Source: Perca fluviatilis (lineage: Eukaryota; Chordata; Actinopteri; Perciformes; Percidae). Taken from it: 64,000 nucleotides of DNA. Shown here piece after piece: positions 1 to 35,500 of the stretch; the first letter of the stretch is position 1; each line of letters starts with the position of its first letter. Location of the stretch: positions 11,935,097 through 11,999,096 of the forward strand of contig NC_053120.1 in NCBI RefSeq assembly GCF_010015445.1. The letters run 5' to 3'. The position numbers and the translations under genes were made by a program. The notes under the pieces were generated by a model. It ran no database searches, was not told the origin of the DNA, and saw only the letters and a list, made by a program, of their open reading frames with translations.

Positions 1-19336
<19,336 letters not shown>

Positions 19337-19680
19337 GGTATTTATAATCCTCATTGGGGAAAAAAAGGTGTTGTTAATAAATCAGCTTCACAGGGAGAGC
19401 TGTACATCCAAAACGGTGACGCTGCGTCACGACGAGTGGTGCGCTTTTTTACGCATAACTTGGCGAATTACCCAGAGCCCCGGTTTAGGTGTAAAATATG
19501 TTCGGTAACGACTACGGCGGTCCTGTATAGCTTTCAGAGATGGTATCACGGTCTGTCACACTAAGCACAAGTTGGACCTTCGGTAAAGCTCAGCTTTCTC
19601 TGGGTGGGAAAGGAAGGAAGAGCGTCACCAGACAGCGGAGGACTGCTGGCGCTCCAGACCTCCCCGATCCGATTAATGTA
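19337..19680 (-). promoter_or_regulatory. tie1: Probable tie1 5'UTR and proximal promoter
   Basis: Immediately upstream of the tie1 start. No TATA box is obvious. A cluster of three ETS core sites (GGAA on the plus strand) occurs at 19607-19610, 19612-19615 and 19616-19619. ETS sites are a known feature of endothelial promoters, including TIE-family promoters. The transcription start cannot be placed from sequence. Confidence 0.4.
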
Positions 19681-20350
19681 TTTATGACTTACTTTTTGTT
19701 CCAATACAATATGCTAACCACTCTGCTTGTCTTTGCATACAATTGATGATTGAAATACACTACGAATGTATATTGTTTAGCAGTGAACTGACAGTGTGGT
19801 TATCACTTTTAATCTTCTGTGGCACTATCAGTGACAGACTGGGATCAAAAAACTGCCCTAGCATTTGCAACACACCGGCCCTATTTTTGTCAACAACCTA
19901 GCTTGGAAATTAATAACTCTGCCTTCCAAGTTAATCTTTCAACGCACCTTGCGGCTGCATGCATAAAATAACTTTATAAGTAGTGGCCCATAGAGGTGCG
20001 GCCTTTCAGGCATTTGCCCAAATTCCAGATGACCAGTCCGTCACTGGGCACTATTAGCTACTCTAGTTGTAGGCCTACATAAAAAAAAAAAATATGACAA
20101 TCAAAACTTTAGACGCTATAGATATTACTATCATCTAGTAGTTGATTATATATATATATATTTTAAATGTAGTAAAAATGTGGTTCTGTGTTGTAAGAAA
20201 CATGTAAAACATGCAAAATGTGAAGCACCAGGACTTTTGCGCATGTCAGGCATTTCAAAATATAACGTTTTTGGAGAATTGAAATCCAAATACATCGTCT
20301 ACATGCTGATAATTGTATACAGGAGCACAATACATAAAATCTACCCATAT
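19681..20350. other. Intergenic DNA upstream of tie1
   Basis: No gene or clear repeat ends. It contains a short A run (20081-20092) and (TA)n (20149-20160). Nothing else can be supported. Confidence 0.5.
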
Positions 20351-21167
20351 TTACAGTTTTTTCCAATTGCTAACACACTAAAATGACATGATTAGCACAA
20401 TTATTTAAACTGACACACAGAGAGCAAAACCTCTTCTCAAGTCTCCAAAAGTCTAAACACATTTTCTGCTTTACACAAATTTTGCAATTCAAAGTGGCAC
20501 TTTTTAAATGCACTGAACACGGTTCTCTGCATAAGACACAACAATCTGACATAAAGTCACATATTTGCCATTTCAAGACACTGCCATTCAAAATGACACT
20601 ACATGAGCTAATTGGCCAATATATGTGCCACCTGGCCAAACACCTCAATGGTTAATGGTTAACACTTTAATCAGGAAGTAAGCACTATGATGCCTCTTTT
20701 TTTCTATATATTTTTTCTGCACATTTTCTTTTTCAGTTTACTGTTTTTTTGTGAGCATATTTTTGTTCAGTCCAATGTAAATATATCTGCTGTGCATATG
20801 TTGCACTGATTTGTTTGGTGAAATAAAAATGTTTTCTGTTCATGTGAACAATCTGAAGAATTTTCTACAATTTGAACTATTTTAGTGTTATGACAAAGCA
20901 CACTAAAGATGAGAGTGCTTTTCATTATGGCCAACAGTGTGTAGTTGGTTAGACAAACATCTCGTAACATGAATGAAGTGTGCACCATGTGGTGCAAAAG
21001 TTTGATTTTGATAATGCTATATGTAGTTTTGGTTGCAGTGCTTCATTTTGCAGGATATATGAGGTATTTTGCAGTTTGGGTGTGTGGTTTTGTGAATTGT
21101 GTTAAGTATTTTGATAAAACCAGCCTAGTTTGCAAAATTGTGTTTTAGCAATTGGAAAAAACTGTAA
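20351..21167. mobile_element. Non-autonomous Tc1/mariner-type element
   Basis: Ends TTACAGTTTTTTCCAATTGC and its inverse GCAATTGGAAAAAACTGTAA define an 817-base element. The interior is AT-rich with no transposase frame. It sits about 1 kb upstream of tie1 in the intergenic region. Confidence 0.75.
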
Positions 21168-22470
21168 CATGCATGTGTGTGGCCAGGACCTGCACTTTGC
21201 ATGCCCCATGTGTCCTCTGAGGCTGACATTGCATTTTATTGCTGCCCTGATTTTCTTTGTAAAGATACTGTAGAATAACAAATGTAGCAGCAGCTGGTAT
21301 CATGTTTTGCCAAATTCAACAGCTTTGTTCTTTCAATTCAATAAGTTGGTTACAGTCCTTGCAGCTTTTATGATCAGCCTCCCCCCTTCCCTCACCGTTA
21401 TAATCAGTCAGCCTCAGGAAATGAAGAACAATATGCTTGTTGTGTCTATTCTGCCATTTCTGCCCCAATCATTAAAAGTGCTACACTGTCTCACTTTGAA
21501 ATATCCAGTTGGAAAAACTGCACATGCCTTTTCTCATTTTCGCTGCAAAAACTCTAGGGCTGATTTGATGTTTTCTTTACATTTCCTTGCAGCTTCAGAC
21601 AATTGACTTGAAGTTGACTCAACTTCTTATTGTTTGAGATATCCTGTTTTCGATTTCAGGAGCTCACACAGCTTTATTTGGCCTGCAAGGAATATTCTAT
21701 TGTAAACTGGATTGTTAAAAAATACAGAATAAAATTATTATTTTCAAAGCATGGCCACATCTGAAAAAGTAAATAATGTCAAATCCAGTCAATGACAAAT
21801 AGTGCATGAATTACACACTGAAAACCATAACTAAAGGAGATGTCCTGCTGGAACAATTTAGCTGAGGTAAAGAATAAATTCAAATTAAAACTGAAATGGG
21901 TAGACCCAGGTTGGAGCTATTTTGTCTAAAAATCACACTGTTTCCATTTTGAATTTTGGCAAACAAAAGATCTTGGCTCATATCTGTATTGTTTCTTTGA
22001 CCTGTCAGTGTGACCTGAGTAGCTCAGAAGCCAGAACAACTTCTTTTAAAAGACCGTGCTTATTTCCTCTGCACACACTTCAAAAACTACCACCGACAGG
22101 AATGGACTTAACAATGAGAGTGATACTGAACTGTCAAGAGGAGACTGCACAGTTGAAGAACTTACCTATGTCTATGCAGTATACCCAAAGGTTTACAATA
22201 ACACAATATGCAACAAACTATACTGTCAAACTAGTTTTGCATATAATTGAGTCAATTAAATCTGATAATCATCGCAGGTTTTGCCGAATGTTGTAGACTC
22301 TGTGATTAAAGTTCAGGAAAACACATGAGGAACAAAGGAAGGAGTGCAAGACAGAAAAAGATATAAAAGTGCTGTGTGCTGCAGACATAGCTTGGTGGAG
22401 CTTCTATAGGAAGCCAAAAAGGAAAAGACCAAAGGCTGGGTCAACACAGATGATTCAGCCTCTAGCTGCA

Positions 22471-23789
22471 TTACAGTTTTTTACGATCACTTTGCTACTA
22501 ATTTCAGAACCGTGATGTCATTTTTCAAAACTCTAGACACAAAACTCAAAACGGTCATCACTTGTAACACAGACTGTCCAATGTTCAAAACATTGCATTG
22601 TGCTTTCATATCTTTGAAGAAATCTTGCACTCGCACAATCATTGGTTCAAAAACAAATTGATTGTGAAATACCATTTAAACGTTACTTTAGATCACCCAC
22701 ACACAAGCTACCCATAGTTTCACTGTGGCATCGTTCGTACAATCATTAAATATTGTAGTACAAAATAGGTGATACATGTTTCATTATGGTACTAGATGTA
22801 AATACATCCCTGTACAAGTACTGCAGTAGTAGAGAGAATACTACAGACACAGTGGAATCATTGAACAAAATCTGAAATGTATTGATGAAAAACAATACAG
22901 TACAATCACAACATAGGTTTATTTGAATCAAAGCAAAATAATTAGCTACAAAATAGAAAAAAAACAACTGTAAAACATCAAATGCAGTGTTCCTCAACTT
23001 GCTTTTACTGCAAAAGCTAAACAAAGAAGTGATTACTGCACTTCTACATCTTCATCAACTCTGTCTTGTGGATTTGGCCACAGGTTCACATTGCAATTAG
23101 CCAAACATCTTGGAAAAAACCTTCGGGCATGGCGAACAATGTGGTACGATTATATATGTATATGTATATGTATATATATACATATACATATACAGTACAT
23201 ATCTCAATCATCAGTAACGATTCCAAGGGCCTGGATCCATACAGTGCAGTACTGTCAATACTGTAAATAGTCTCAAAAGTGGTACATGGGAGCATAGAAA
23301 CAGTGTCTGATAAACAGTAATACATTACAGTAAAGAATGATGATGAAATATTACATCCCTAGATAATGTAGTCTAATTGGTTCATGAAACTTTCATGATC
23401 TAAACATGGAATATTGTCTGTTTCCATACAACTATGCATTAAGAGTAATGCAACAGTTACTTATCATTTTGAGCAGTTGTATGGATTGATAGTTAGATGA
23501 TTGTAATGAAATGAATAGACAATCATCTGAAATGTAATGTGTGAATTGCTTTTTGAAATAGTAGTACATTGATGTTAAGTTGTGTCATATTGAACAGGTG
23601 ATCTTTGTTAAATGAACAAATGATCTCAGGTTTATGTGTATGGTATCCAAGCAATTGAAAAAAGTTAGAGCGTTAGAGTTTTGAAAAAATTAGCATTTTG
23701 ATCATTGGTTGTGAGTTTTGTGTCTAGAGTTTTGAAAAATGACGACATGGTTCTGAAATTAGTGCCAAAGTGATTGTAAAAAACTGTAA
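22471..23789. mobile_element. Second non-autonomous Tc1/mariner-type element
   Basis: Starts TTACAGTTTTTTACGATCAC and ends with the inverse GTGATTGTAAAAAACTGTAA. A second inverted block (TCAAAACTCTAGACACAAAA near 22528 and its complement near 23720) extends the terminal repeat. It shares its first twelve bases with the element at 20351-21167. No transposase frame. A TATATG/CATATA palindrome lies inside at about 23153-23195. Confidence 0.75.
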
Positions 23790-23820
23790 GACTGTCAGGA
23801 GCCAGAAAGGGGTTGGTGCT

Positions 23821-26789
<2,969 letters not shown>

Positions 26790-26879
<90 letters not shown>
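26790..26879. repeat. (CA)n microsatellite
   Basis: Ninety bases of pure AC repeat followed by a short ATATAT stretch. Confidence 0.98.
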
Positions 26880-26887
<8 letters not shown>

Positions 26888-27119
26888 CACCCCCCAAAGC
26901 ACCAGAGTTTTAGGAGGGTGATTTAATGTGAGTTACTGACAGGTTTCTAGTTCCCCATGGAAGGAGCACTTTCCCTCCATCCCTCCCATTTCCTGAGGCT
27001 CGACCATCAGTCTCATCACACCAACATGGGAAGTCAAGACTTGCCTTATAAAGACATGCTCAACTTTATGGTCAATTCAAGCCATTATGTTGACCGAATT
27101 CCAGTTAGCAGAAATGCAG

Positions 27120-27660
27120 ACTGATCTCAGTGGCGTATGTATGAAACGCCAATTCGTATGCCATTATTGGCGTGTTATCAAGACGCATACTCGCTTTTTA
27201 GAATGTATATCAATGCTGTTTGGCCTCCATTGCAACGTGACATCATGACTTCGCGTAAACATACACGGCCATTTTCTTAAGCCAAGGGGCGTGTTATCTG
27301 TACGCATTTTGGTTGGGTTTAGGAAAATAACCGGTTGGGTTTAGGAAAAGAATAAAGTGACTGTTGAGTTTAGGAAATGTGGCACGCGAGACACGAAGGA
27401 AACGTGATACGCGGGACACGATCCCCGGTCTCCTGGGTGAAAGTCCTGTGTTTGACCCATCCACCACCCCGACCAACCTCCCTACGCGGATTTTTGCCCT
27501 TTCATACTACTCGCTATGGCGTAAATTCACACGCAATCACAAGGTAATGTAAGTCAATGGACAGACTGATCTCATGCTGTGGTGTATGTATGACATGCCA
27601 ATTCGTATGCCATTATTGGCGTGTTATCAACGCAAAGTCATGATGTCATGTTGAGAAATG
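27120..27660. mobile_element. Dispersed repeat, copy 1 (GGCGTATGTATGA family)
   Basis: Begins TGATCTCA then GGCGTATGTATGAAACGCC and CGTATGCCATTATTGGCG. A second copy of this module follows at about 27568-27632. Between them are several GGTTGGGTTTAGGAAA units. A related element lies at 43228-43810 with the inner part in the opposite orientation. No transposase frame. Confidence 0.65.
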
Positions 27661-29137
27661 AAATTATCCAAATATTCTGATATCACTGTTTATAACGTAA
27701 CCAATGAACAGACTAATATTTTACAGATATAGACAGCAAGACTATTTAGACAGGCAACTGTCCACATGCGATGTTTGTAGCTTTTCAAGAACTTTTAAGC
27801 TCCGCTCTCATGAAGTAGCTTTCAGTACAAATTGATTCGCAGATGGGCTAGGGAAAATATGTCATTCATTTGCATTATGGGTACTGTAGTAGCCAAGGTT
27901 TACAGGGAAAGAAGTGTAAAGGACTTAAAAGAAAGGATATCTCTGGTTTTAAAATATTATTTCCATTTTTTCAAATTGGCAATTGTATGAAATAGTTACA
28001 TTAAATCATCAGAGTCCTCTTTGAAATTGAATAATGCAGTTGTTAAATAATGCAATCTCATGTTAATATGGCCTTAGGGATGAAGATGGACATAAATACC
28101 AGCAACTGACAGCACTGTTGAAGAAAAAAGGCTCTTGCCAGCATTCCTGGCTCACAACACAGCTGTTTATTATACTCATGCATATGATTCATTCCATTTA
28201 AAAACATATGTTGTTGCTGATTGTATACTGTTACCAAATGATACCTGTTTCATGGCTTTAACAGTACTGCTTTCTCATTCCAATGTAAGATGTCTGAGCT
28301 ACTATTCAGCTGCTTTCCCATACAGTAGGAGTTCATGTGTAGGGTAATCTTCAGTGTTAATGCTTCCTATGACAATTTATTATCTAACTTGGCAGAAGGA
28401 CTACATGCCATGACTAGTTTTAATTTCCAAGACCTCATGCATGTTTTTGTTAGTCGAACAGTTAGTGTATGCACCAAAGGCATGAGTAATGAGGCTGAGA
28501 AAAATGACAAAAGTTTACCTACCTGTCCTGACAAAAATACTGCTGGTGCTCCAAAGGCTAGCTAATCATTGTGTGACATTTATGTGTTTACTTCACAGTA
28601 TGTTAATGAACAAATTTAAAACCTTAGGTGTTGAACTTTGACCTTCAAAACATGTGAAAACATTTACTGAAATTTGTCTGTATTGCTATTTTAATGACTC
28701 AGCTGCTAACGCGTTGACTTGCAGTCTCAGACTGGGGACCCAATTTTCAAGTAATTCAGCAAAATGTATCTCTGTTCGGATCTTATTTAGGTAACATGCC
28801 GGTTACTGGTTGATTTCCACATCTTAGGAACGAGTCATTTTTAATGAGCTTGTTTCCCAACAAAATTGTAAATATATTTATATTTATTTCTGGGTGAAAA
28901 AGAGATTGGTAGATGTACTACCAATAACTGCATATACATGCAATAACTGCACTATAAACCATGCACCTTCACCATATAAACAACAGTTTATATACATATA
29001 TATAACATTTTAGCTTCAACAGTGAAAAGTTTTATTTATTTTATCACTACACCATCAAATATCTACTGTATATCTGTTAACTCTGACATGTCTTACATAT
29101 AGCTCTGTGTCTGTTTCCTGTGTCTAATATTTGTATA

Positions 29138-29138
<1 letters not shown>
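27661..29138. other. Intergenic DNA without recognised features
   Basis: AT-rich, no gene or repeat ends recognised. Open frames at 28135-28347 and 28335-28565 are short and unlike known proteins. Confidence 0.45.
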
Positions 29139-29173
<35 letters not shown>

Positions 29174-29188
29174 CAAACACACACACGC
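29139..29188. repeat. (CA)n microsatellite
   Basis: About 50 bases of CA repeat with an AACAAAC interruption. Confidence 0.95.
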
Positions 29189-29314
29189 GCAAGCGTGTAT
29201 GAACTCGCACAAATGTAACCGGGCTGAAGTAACATGTTCCTAAACTTTCTCTTCCTGTCTATTCATCAGTCCCACACTGGAAAAAAAACATGGCCCTGAA
29301 TTGAGGCAGCGTGA

Positions 29315-29331
29315 CCCCCCCCCCCCCCCCC
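29315..29331. repeat. Poly-C run
   Basis: Seventeen consecutive C on the plus strand; prone to sequencing length error and possibly able to form G-quadruplex on the other strand. Confidence 0.95.
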
Positions 29332-31394
29332 ACCAATCCCAGTCTCCCAGTCTGCCTCCTCGGGTGAGGCTAGGGCACTGGGAATGAGGACGGGGTGATC
29401 TGGGTCCATCACCAGATGCAGAGCAGGGTGACCCTCCAGTCTGACACCAAACAAACCCTCCACGTAGTCAGGGATGTTGATGGGTGTTGATGTTATACCC
29501 ACTACTGACCTCGCATAGGTAGATGTACCGTTTTGGATCGGACTTAGGAAGCCCTAATCATAACAGCATGTAGTCGACTTTTCATGTAGGTTTAATGTGA
29601 AAAAAGGTTCCCTCCTGTATAGGATCATGTAGGCTAACATGATTTTAGACAGTCAGCAGACACAGCAAGGTAAGTAAAAAGAGAGGGGGGTAATATTTTT
29701 CAGATCAGGAGAAATAGTTTTGCAATAATTGTCTTGTTTATAAAAGGTGTGCATCACATATAAACCTGATAATCCTCCTGTACATATACATACTGTATGT
29801 CAAAAGAATATGAGGTATGGTAAGATCCATAATTTGCGTCTCTGTCATCGGTCTCTGGTTTAGTCACAGTTTTGGCAGCAGCTCGGGTTATAACGCTGCT
29901 CTCATATTATCACAATGAAAACACTAATTCCACATTCTTTGTCAAAGTGGCCAAACTGTCAAACGAATGAAAGGAAATATTGGCTGACAATGGCACAAAA
30001 ATAGTTTTATTTTCTATTTTGTTTGCCATGGTCTGAAGCTAATGATGGACCAGGTGTTTTTTTCATTGCCATTATTATGCTAGTTAGTACAAAATCCTAA
30101 TTATAGAAATAGAATATCTGTCCCATCGGAACATCTGTATTAAGGAAATTGTGGAAAGGGAGTGGTGCTGAATCCAGCCAACATGAATATTACAGCCGTT
30201 TTTAAGGAAGTTGAATAACACCCTGGGAGTGACGTGTTGAAAGGCAGAAAAATGCAAGATCAGAGATTTTGTGCAAATGTGCCTTGAGACTACTAGTCGC
30301 AGAGGCCCCGGAAGTACGATTTAACAACGCGTTACTCTGGGGAAATGATGTGAGATGATAAGTTCAAATGCTAGGGTGAGTAAGGTAATACTGTCAGTGA
30401 GAGTTAAAGGAAGCAGGGGAAGCATGGAAGAGAGAGGAGAGAGAGAGAGATGGATGAACTGTTGTGTCCAGAGAACTTGAGCCATATTCAGGAAGAGGTA
30501 CTGCTGCTGGAGGCTGATATGTGTGCTAAGGAAGTGGAGGGGCGCAGGGGCAGGAATCACCCTACAGGCAGGAAAAGGCCTGTGGAGGTGACGGCAGGGG
30601 TGGAGGTGGAGGGTCTCGGCTCCTGTCTGATAGCTGTTTGCTCAACACACACATACATTGCTCACACAGTTTTTCAGTCCATAGGTTCTCGTTCCCATCA
30701 GCAATCGAGTAGGAGGGACACAGCAAGAGTGAGCCGGACGGCTGCTGGTGCCAAAGAATGCATGCACCCGCACTTACTGAGGAAGTTGGTTTGAAATGTT
30801 TTCTTACATGCAAGAGTGCTGCTCTGCATCCAGTACAATCCTTCTGCTAAGTGCCATTGTGGGAAATCCACATTGTACTGCACATCTGTTTAAGTAAGAG
30901 AAACAGGTTTTAATCTCCAAGGAGCTACAACCAGAAATGCAACATTCTTTGTGCTTCCATTGGGATTCAGTGTGCAAAGGCATTCGTTTTAGGAACGTAT
31001 TAATTTATTTGTTCCGCCACGCTGCTTAATGGAAAAAAGAAAAGCTACTTTTCAGTAAAACGTTCAAACCATAATGATAGTGATTCTTGGTTCAGTTACA
31101 TGCACTAATCACAGATGAACATGGCACTCCCATATATCATCTATTTTTTTTAAATCACATATAACATATAAATATTTTAATCACCTACAGTAAACATTTT
31201 TTTAACAGCGTGAACATTTGTAAGACAGCAGCTGGACACGGTTCTGCATTATAGAGAGGGTTCCTGCATTGACCGCCAGAGCACACATGGCTTGTTGTTT
31301 AAGCTTTCTAGAGGCTTCCATCCCACAGCTCATGAGAATGCATCCATCTAGTCATTTTAACACGTAGCCAACAGCAAGATGTGTATATTGGTTA
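29332..31394. other. Intergenic DNA without recognised genes
   Basis: Includes GA- and CA-rich patches (30430-30452, 30645-30665). The frame 30450-30794 has 114 codons with no recognised domain and is probably chance. Confidence 0.45.
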
Positions 31395-31684
31395 AAAGTG
31401 TAAATGGACTGTATTTATATAGTGCTTTTTTAGTCTACTACTCAAAACGCTTTTACATAGTACAGGAACCATTCATACACTGTGGCCAAGGCTGCCATAC
31501 AAGGTGCCACCTGCTCATCAGATAAACATTCACACACATACACATTACGATGGCGCAGCATCGGGAGTAATTCGGGCAGTGTCTTGCCCAAGGACACTTC
31601 AACATGGAATTGCAGGGACAGGGATTGAATCACCAACCTTCCAATTGGTAGGTGACCGCTCTTCCACCTGAGCCACAGCCACCC
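31395..31684 (-). mobile_element. tRNA-derived SINE
   Basis: On the minus strand the head, starting near 31684, reads GGCTGTGGCTCAGGTGGAAG and then a B-box-like TGATTCAATCCC, the pol III promoter layout of a tRNA-derived SINE. The body contains GTCCTTGGGCAAGACACTG, common in fish repeats. The tail end lies near 31400. Confidence 0.65.
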
Positions 31685-31689
31685 CTAGT

Positions 31690-32492
31690 GTTCACCTGTA
31701 AATAATTCCCTCCTGCACACAGGATGGATACCTGCAGAGGGAGTAGCAGGAACAGATCTCTTCCGCAGGGCAAACCTGAAAAAGTAGTTGTAAGTATTTC
31801 ATACTGTGTCTTTCATTATTACCATCATATGAGACCTTTCAAACACAAATTCCTCACTGAACAATTACTGAATCCTGCAGCACTCTCATTTTCACATAAA
31901 TATTCTTACAGCATTCACCGAGGGATTGGAAAAATGCACAGTTGGATCTTATAAAAAACTAACTCAGATACTGTTACATGAATCTCCCAAAGTTAGCAGA
32001 TCTACAGTAACCAAGCAGAGTGAGCCGCTGACACTTTTAATGCAGCTCGTATGTGTTACATTTTTCTACAGCGAGTTTATCAGTCAGCCTATTGTTAGAG
32101 AATGTTAGAGTGCGCTCACACAACCATGACATCCAAAACAAACAGTACAAACTACTGATTAACACGCCATTTGGATGAATAATTTTCCTCAAAGAGGAAG
32201 CATTCAGGTCATTAAACATGGACCCGAATGTTTTTGGTATCCAGCATTATATTGACAGTAGGTGTTATAGTGTTCATTCACCTTGAAGAGTAAAAGAAGA
32301 AAATAAAATAAACACCCCCACCATCAAAGAGAGAAACTGATTCCAATAGTATCCATTACATCTCTTTCTATATATACAGTATTACACCTGCAAGAGGTGG
32401 CAGCAGCTCAAGCCAAACAAATACAGACTCTTCCCACAGCATGTTAGTGCTAGTGAGGTATGTAATGTGAGCACATATAGTCAGGAAACTCT

Positions 32493-32575
<83 letters not shown>

Positions 32576-35500
32576 CTTATATCATATTAAATTAAATGAA
32601 ACTTAAACAACCTTTATGTTGAACGTGGGTCATCACAGCAGCAGAGTGAAGGAAATGAAGGAGAAAAAGGCCTATTTTCATGTGTAGAATCATATTTTGC
32701 ACGGCACCTTGATGAATGAAATTAGAGCCTTGATAGTGTATCACATTTAATATACAACTCATTACACTAAAATACCTCTCAGAGAATAATGCTGGACTTA
32801 AATAAAATTGCAGCTGTTTCATTAACAGATTTACAGATTTAAAGCAGATGTGCAGAGAGCTTTACTCGCATGATCATATTTCCAGATGGAGGCCACATAT
32901 GGACTCCCAAAAATGTGAACAATTAACGGCTGTCACCTTGTAAAATGTACACTTGTTACGCAATGTTTACAGCAGGGGATTTTCTAAGATGCAAGAAATA
33001 ATCTTTCCAGCCTGCTGAGCGCTGTTGATTGTCTCTTCTTAGAGCCAGTCTCAAGCTTCTTTGTCACAAAGCTCTTCTTCATGTCTTGACTGTCCATTGT
33101 TATGTACAGTGCGACACGTGTTGTTATTTCCCTCCTCTTAAAAGACTTAGCAAGGCCGTCACATCTTCCCCACAGAAGGGGCCGTGACCATAGGCCCCAG
33201 GACAAACATCCCGTGGTAGAAAAAGTAGGGAAAGCCCCTCGCCTCCAAAAATCTCATCCAGAATCTGGGCACAGCTCAACCGGTGTTACTAATGACCGTG
33301 ACCTTGTTTATGTTTGCCTGCTGTAAATGGACTGAAGACATAACCAGCAAAACATTTGACATTAAATATTTTTTGCTGCTATTTTTATTATTTTGAAAAA
33401 TCTAAACTTAAATATCCGTCAGATGAGACAGATTACCACAGCTGTCTCAATGTGATTTTTTTTCTGTGCTTAAGGTCACACTTATTATGGGTGTTGGACT
33501 CCAGAAAGTTACTTCAGACAGGTGCTGTGGATCATAAACTGTACAAAGCTGTAAAAAAACCCCAAAAAACTGCACACTGCACTCGCTTGTATTTTCGTCC
33601 TCAGCCATTATTAGAACTGAAGCTATATCGAATGCTAGAAAGGTTGTTTCACTTTTAAACTGACAGACTTGGCATTTGCTGCAATCAGGATGGGTGATGT
33701 AAGGTAAAGTAGTGGCACACTAGACACTAAACTCTGACATCAGTTAGATCAAAAATCTAAATAACTAAGTAGCTTTTCTAATTATTAATTATTTTAATAA
33801 CTGTGAGCACTTGCACATTTACTTCTTTTTGTACATTTCACATTAAAGATGGAGCACCTTTCCTTATTTCACTGTTACATTATTTACAGTGTGCTTTCTG
33901 TAAATACTTAAAGCTGATACATTTCCATATTAACAATGGAACAAATCATTACATGTGTTGTGAAGGGTATCACTTGTAGTGGCAAACACACAGAGGGCAG
34001 GGCAGGAAGCTATTTTAATCAAAAGGTTGATAACCTTATGTACACTACCAGCCCAGCACCAAACAGCAGACAGAGAAGGTTAGCGGCTAGCTGGTTAACA
34101 TAGTGCAGCATTTAGCAGCTAAAGAGTGTAATCATTTTCTCATGAGTTGGTGCAGAGAAAAATGGAGCAAAAATATTGGACTTCAAGTGGACACAAACAC
34201 AACTCCAAATGAATGCCGACGTATACTCTGCATACGCTCGGTGTAACAATAAGCAACTCCTTGCTAACAAGATAAAAAAGTGATAATGTTAGCGTTGTTA
34301 GCAGCTTGTTTCTACTGACCCCACGTGGCCAAACTGTTAATGCATGTTTAATGAAGACATTCACCTCTATTTGCCTTGTTCTTATCCCAATGTACCTCTG
34401 CTGCAGTGACCACATTTCCCCACAATGACTGTTCATAATCTTTGTAACCAATGATCAGGTCTTTCTTAAAGATACTGACTAGATAAAGCATGACATGACT
34501 GTAATAGTCAACCAACAGCAAACAGTCCCAAGTATCTATGGTGGGAAACCTCTTCTTTAAGCTGATACTGAGTTATCATTTTACTGTCCCAACCCATCCT
34601 TGTCCCTGCCATCTGCCCCAAGACATGCAGCTGAAGCATCCTGGAACATATGCAGGGAAGGAGGGGAGGGAGGTAAGAAGGAAGAGTAAGGGAGGGAGAT
34701 GTGAAGATGCCGAGTGGCCAGGAAGTGGCCCTATTGTTTTCAGGGTCACCTCGCTTTTCCTTTCAAAGCCACCAGAGGTCTGTTCACTCCCCTCAGGCTG
34801 TACGTCTTAAATAAACAAAACGCTTTGTTGCCACAATCTGTATCTTGTCCAATTTCCTCTCTCATCTGAGAAGGACTGAGAGAAGGGTTTACACTTTAGC
34901 TTAACAAAGCAAGGTGTGGTGCCTGGCAGGCATACTATCTAAACTACAATCAAACACACTACAAGAAGAGTCGAAAGCCATACAAAGCAAACAATATTAT
35001 TTGATTACCCACCAGAACTACCCTAACACAATGTCTATTTGCAAAAAAGCAAGTTTGACTGTTAGTGTTACAGTTTCACTATGAATGCACCCTGGTAGTA
35101 TACCATTTAAAATAGGACATATTGCTCATAAGTCAAATTTACCTCTTCCTGGTTTGGCACTGCTGAGTGACAGCATAGGCTCTGACCTGGTCTGCTGTGC
35201 CATTGGACAGAGAGGCGCAATGGTAGGCGGGATGGAGCACACCTTAGTAACAGAGTTACTCATTAACTTGTCCTTCTGGGAAGCAGCTGCAGAGTACACC
35301 TCGTTCAACCTTTGCACAACATTTCTCCATTTTACAGAAAAAAACTAAACAAAATGTAGTTAAGACTGATGTGAAATTTGAGAGCGGACAGACAGCAGGT
35401 GAACTCGCTGAAGCTCGTGGAAACTACACAGTCAGGTGACCAGGTAAGACTGGAAATTAACAGCTGGTCTTCTAAAAGTGTGAGCTTTGACCGTCTCATC

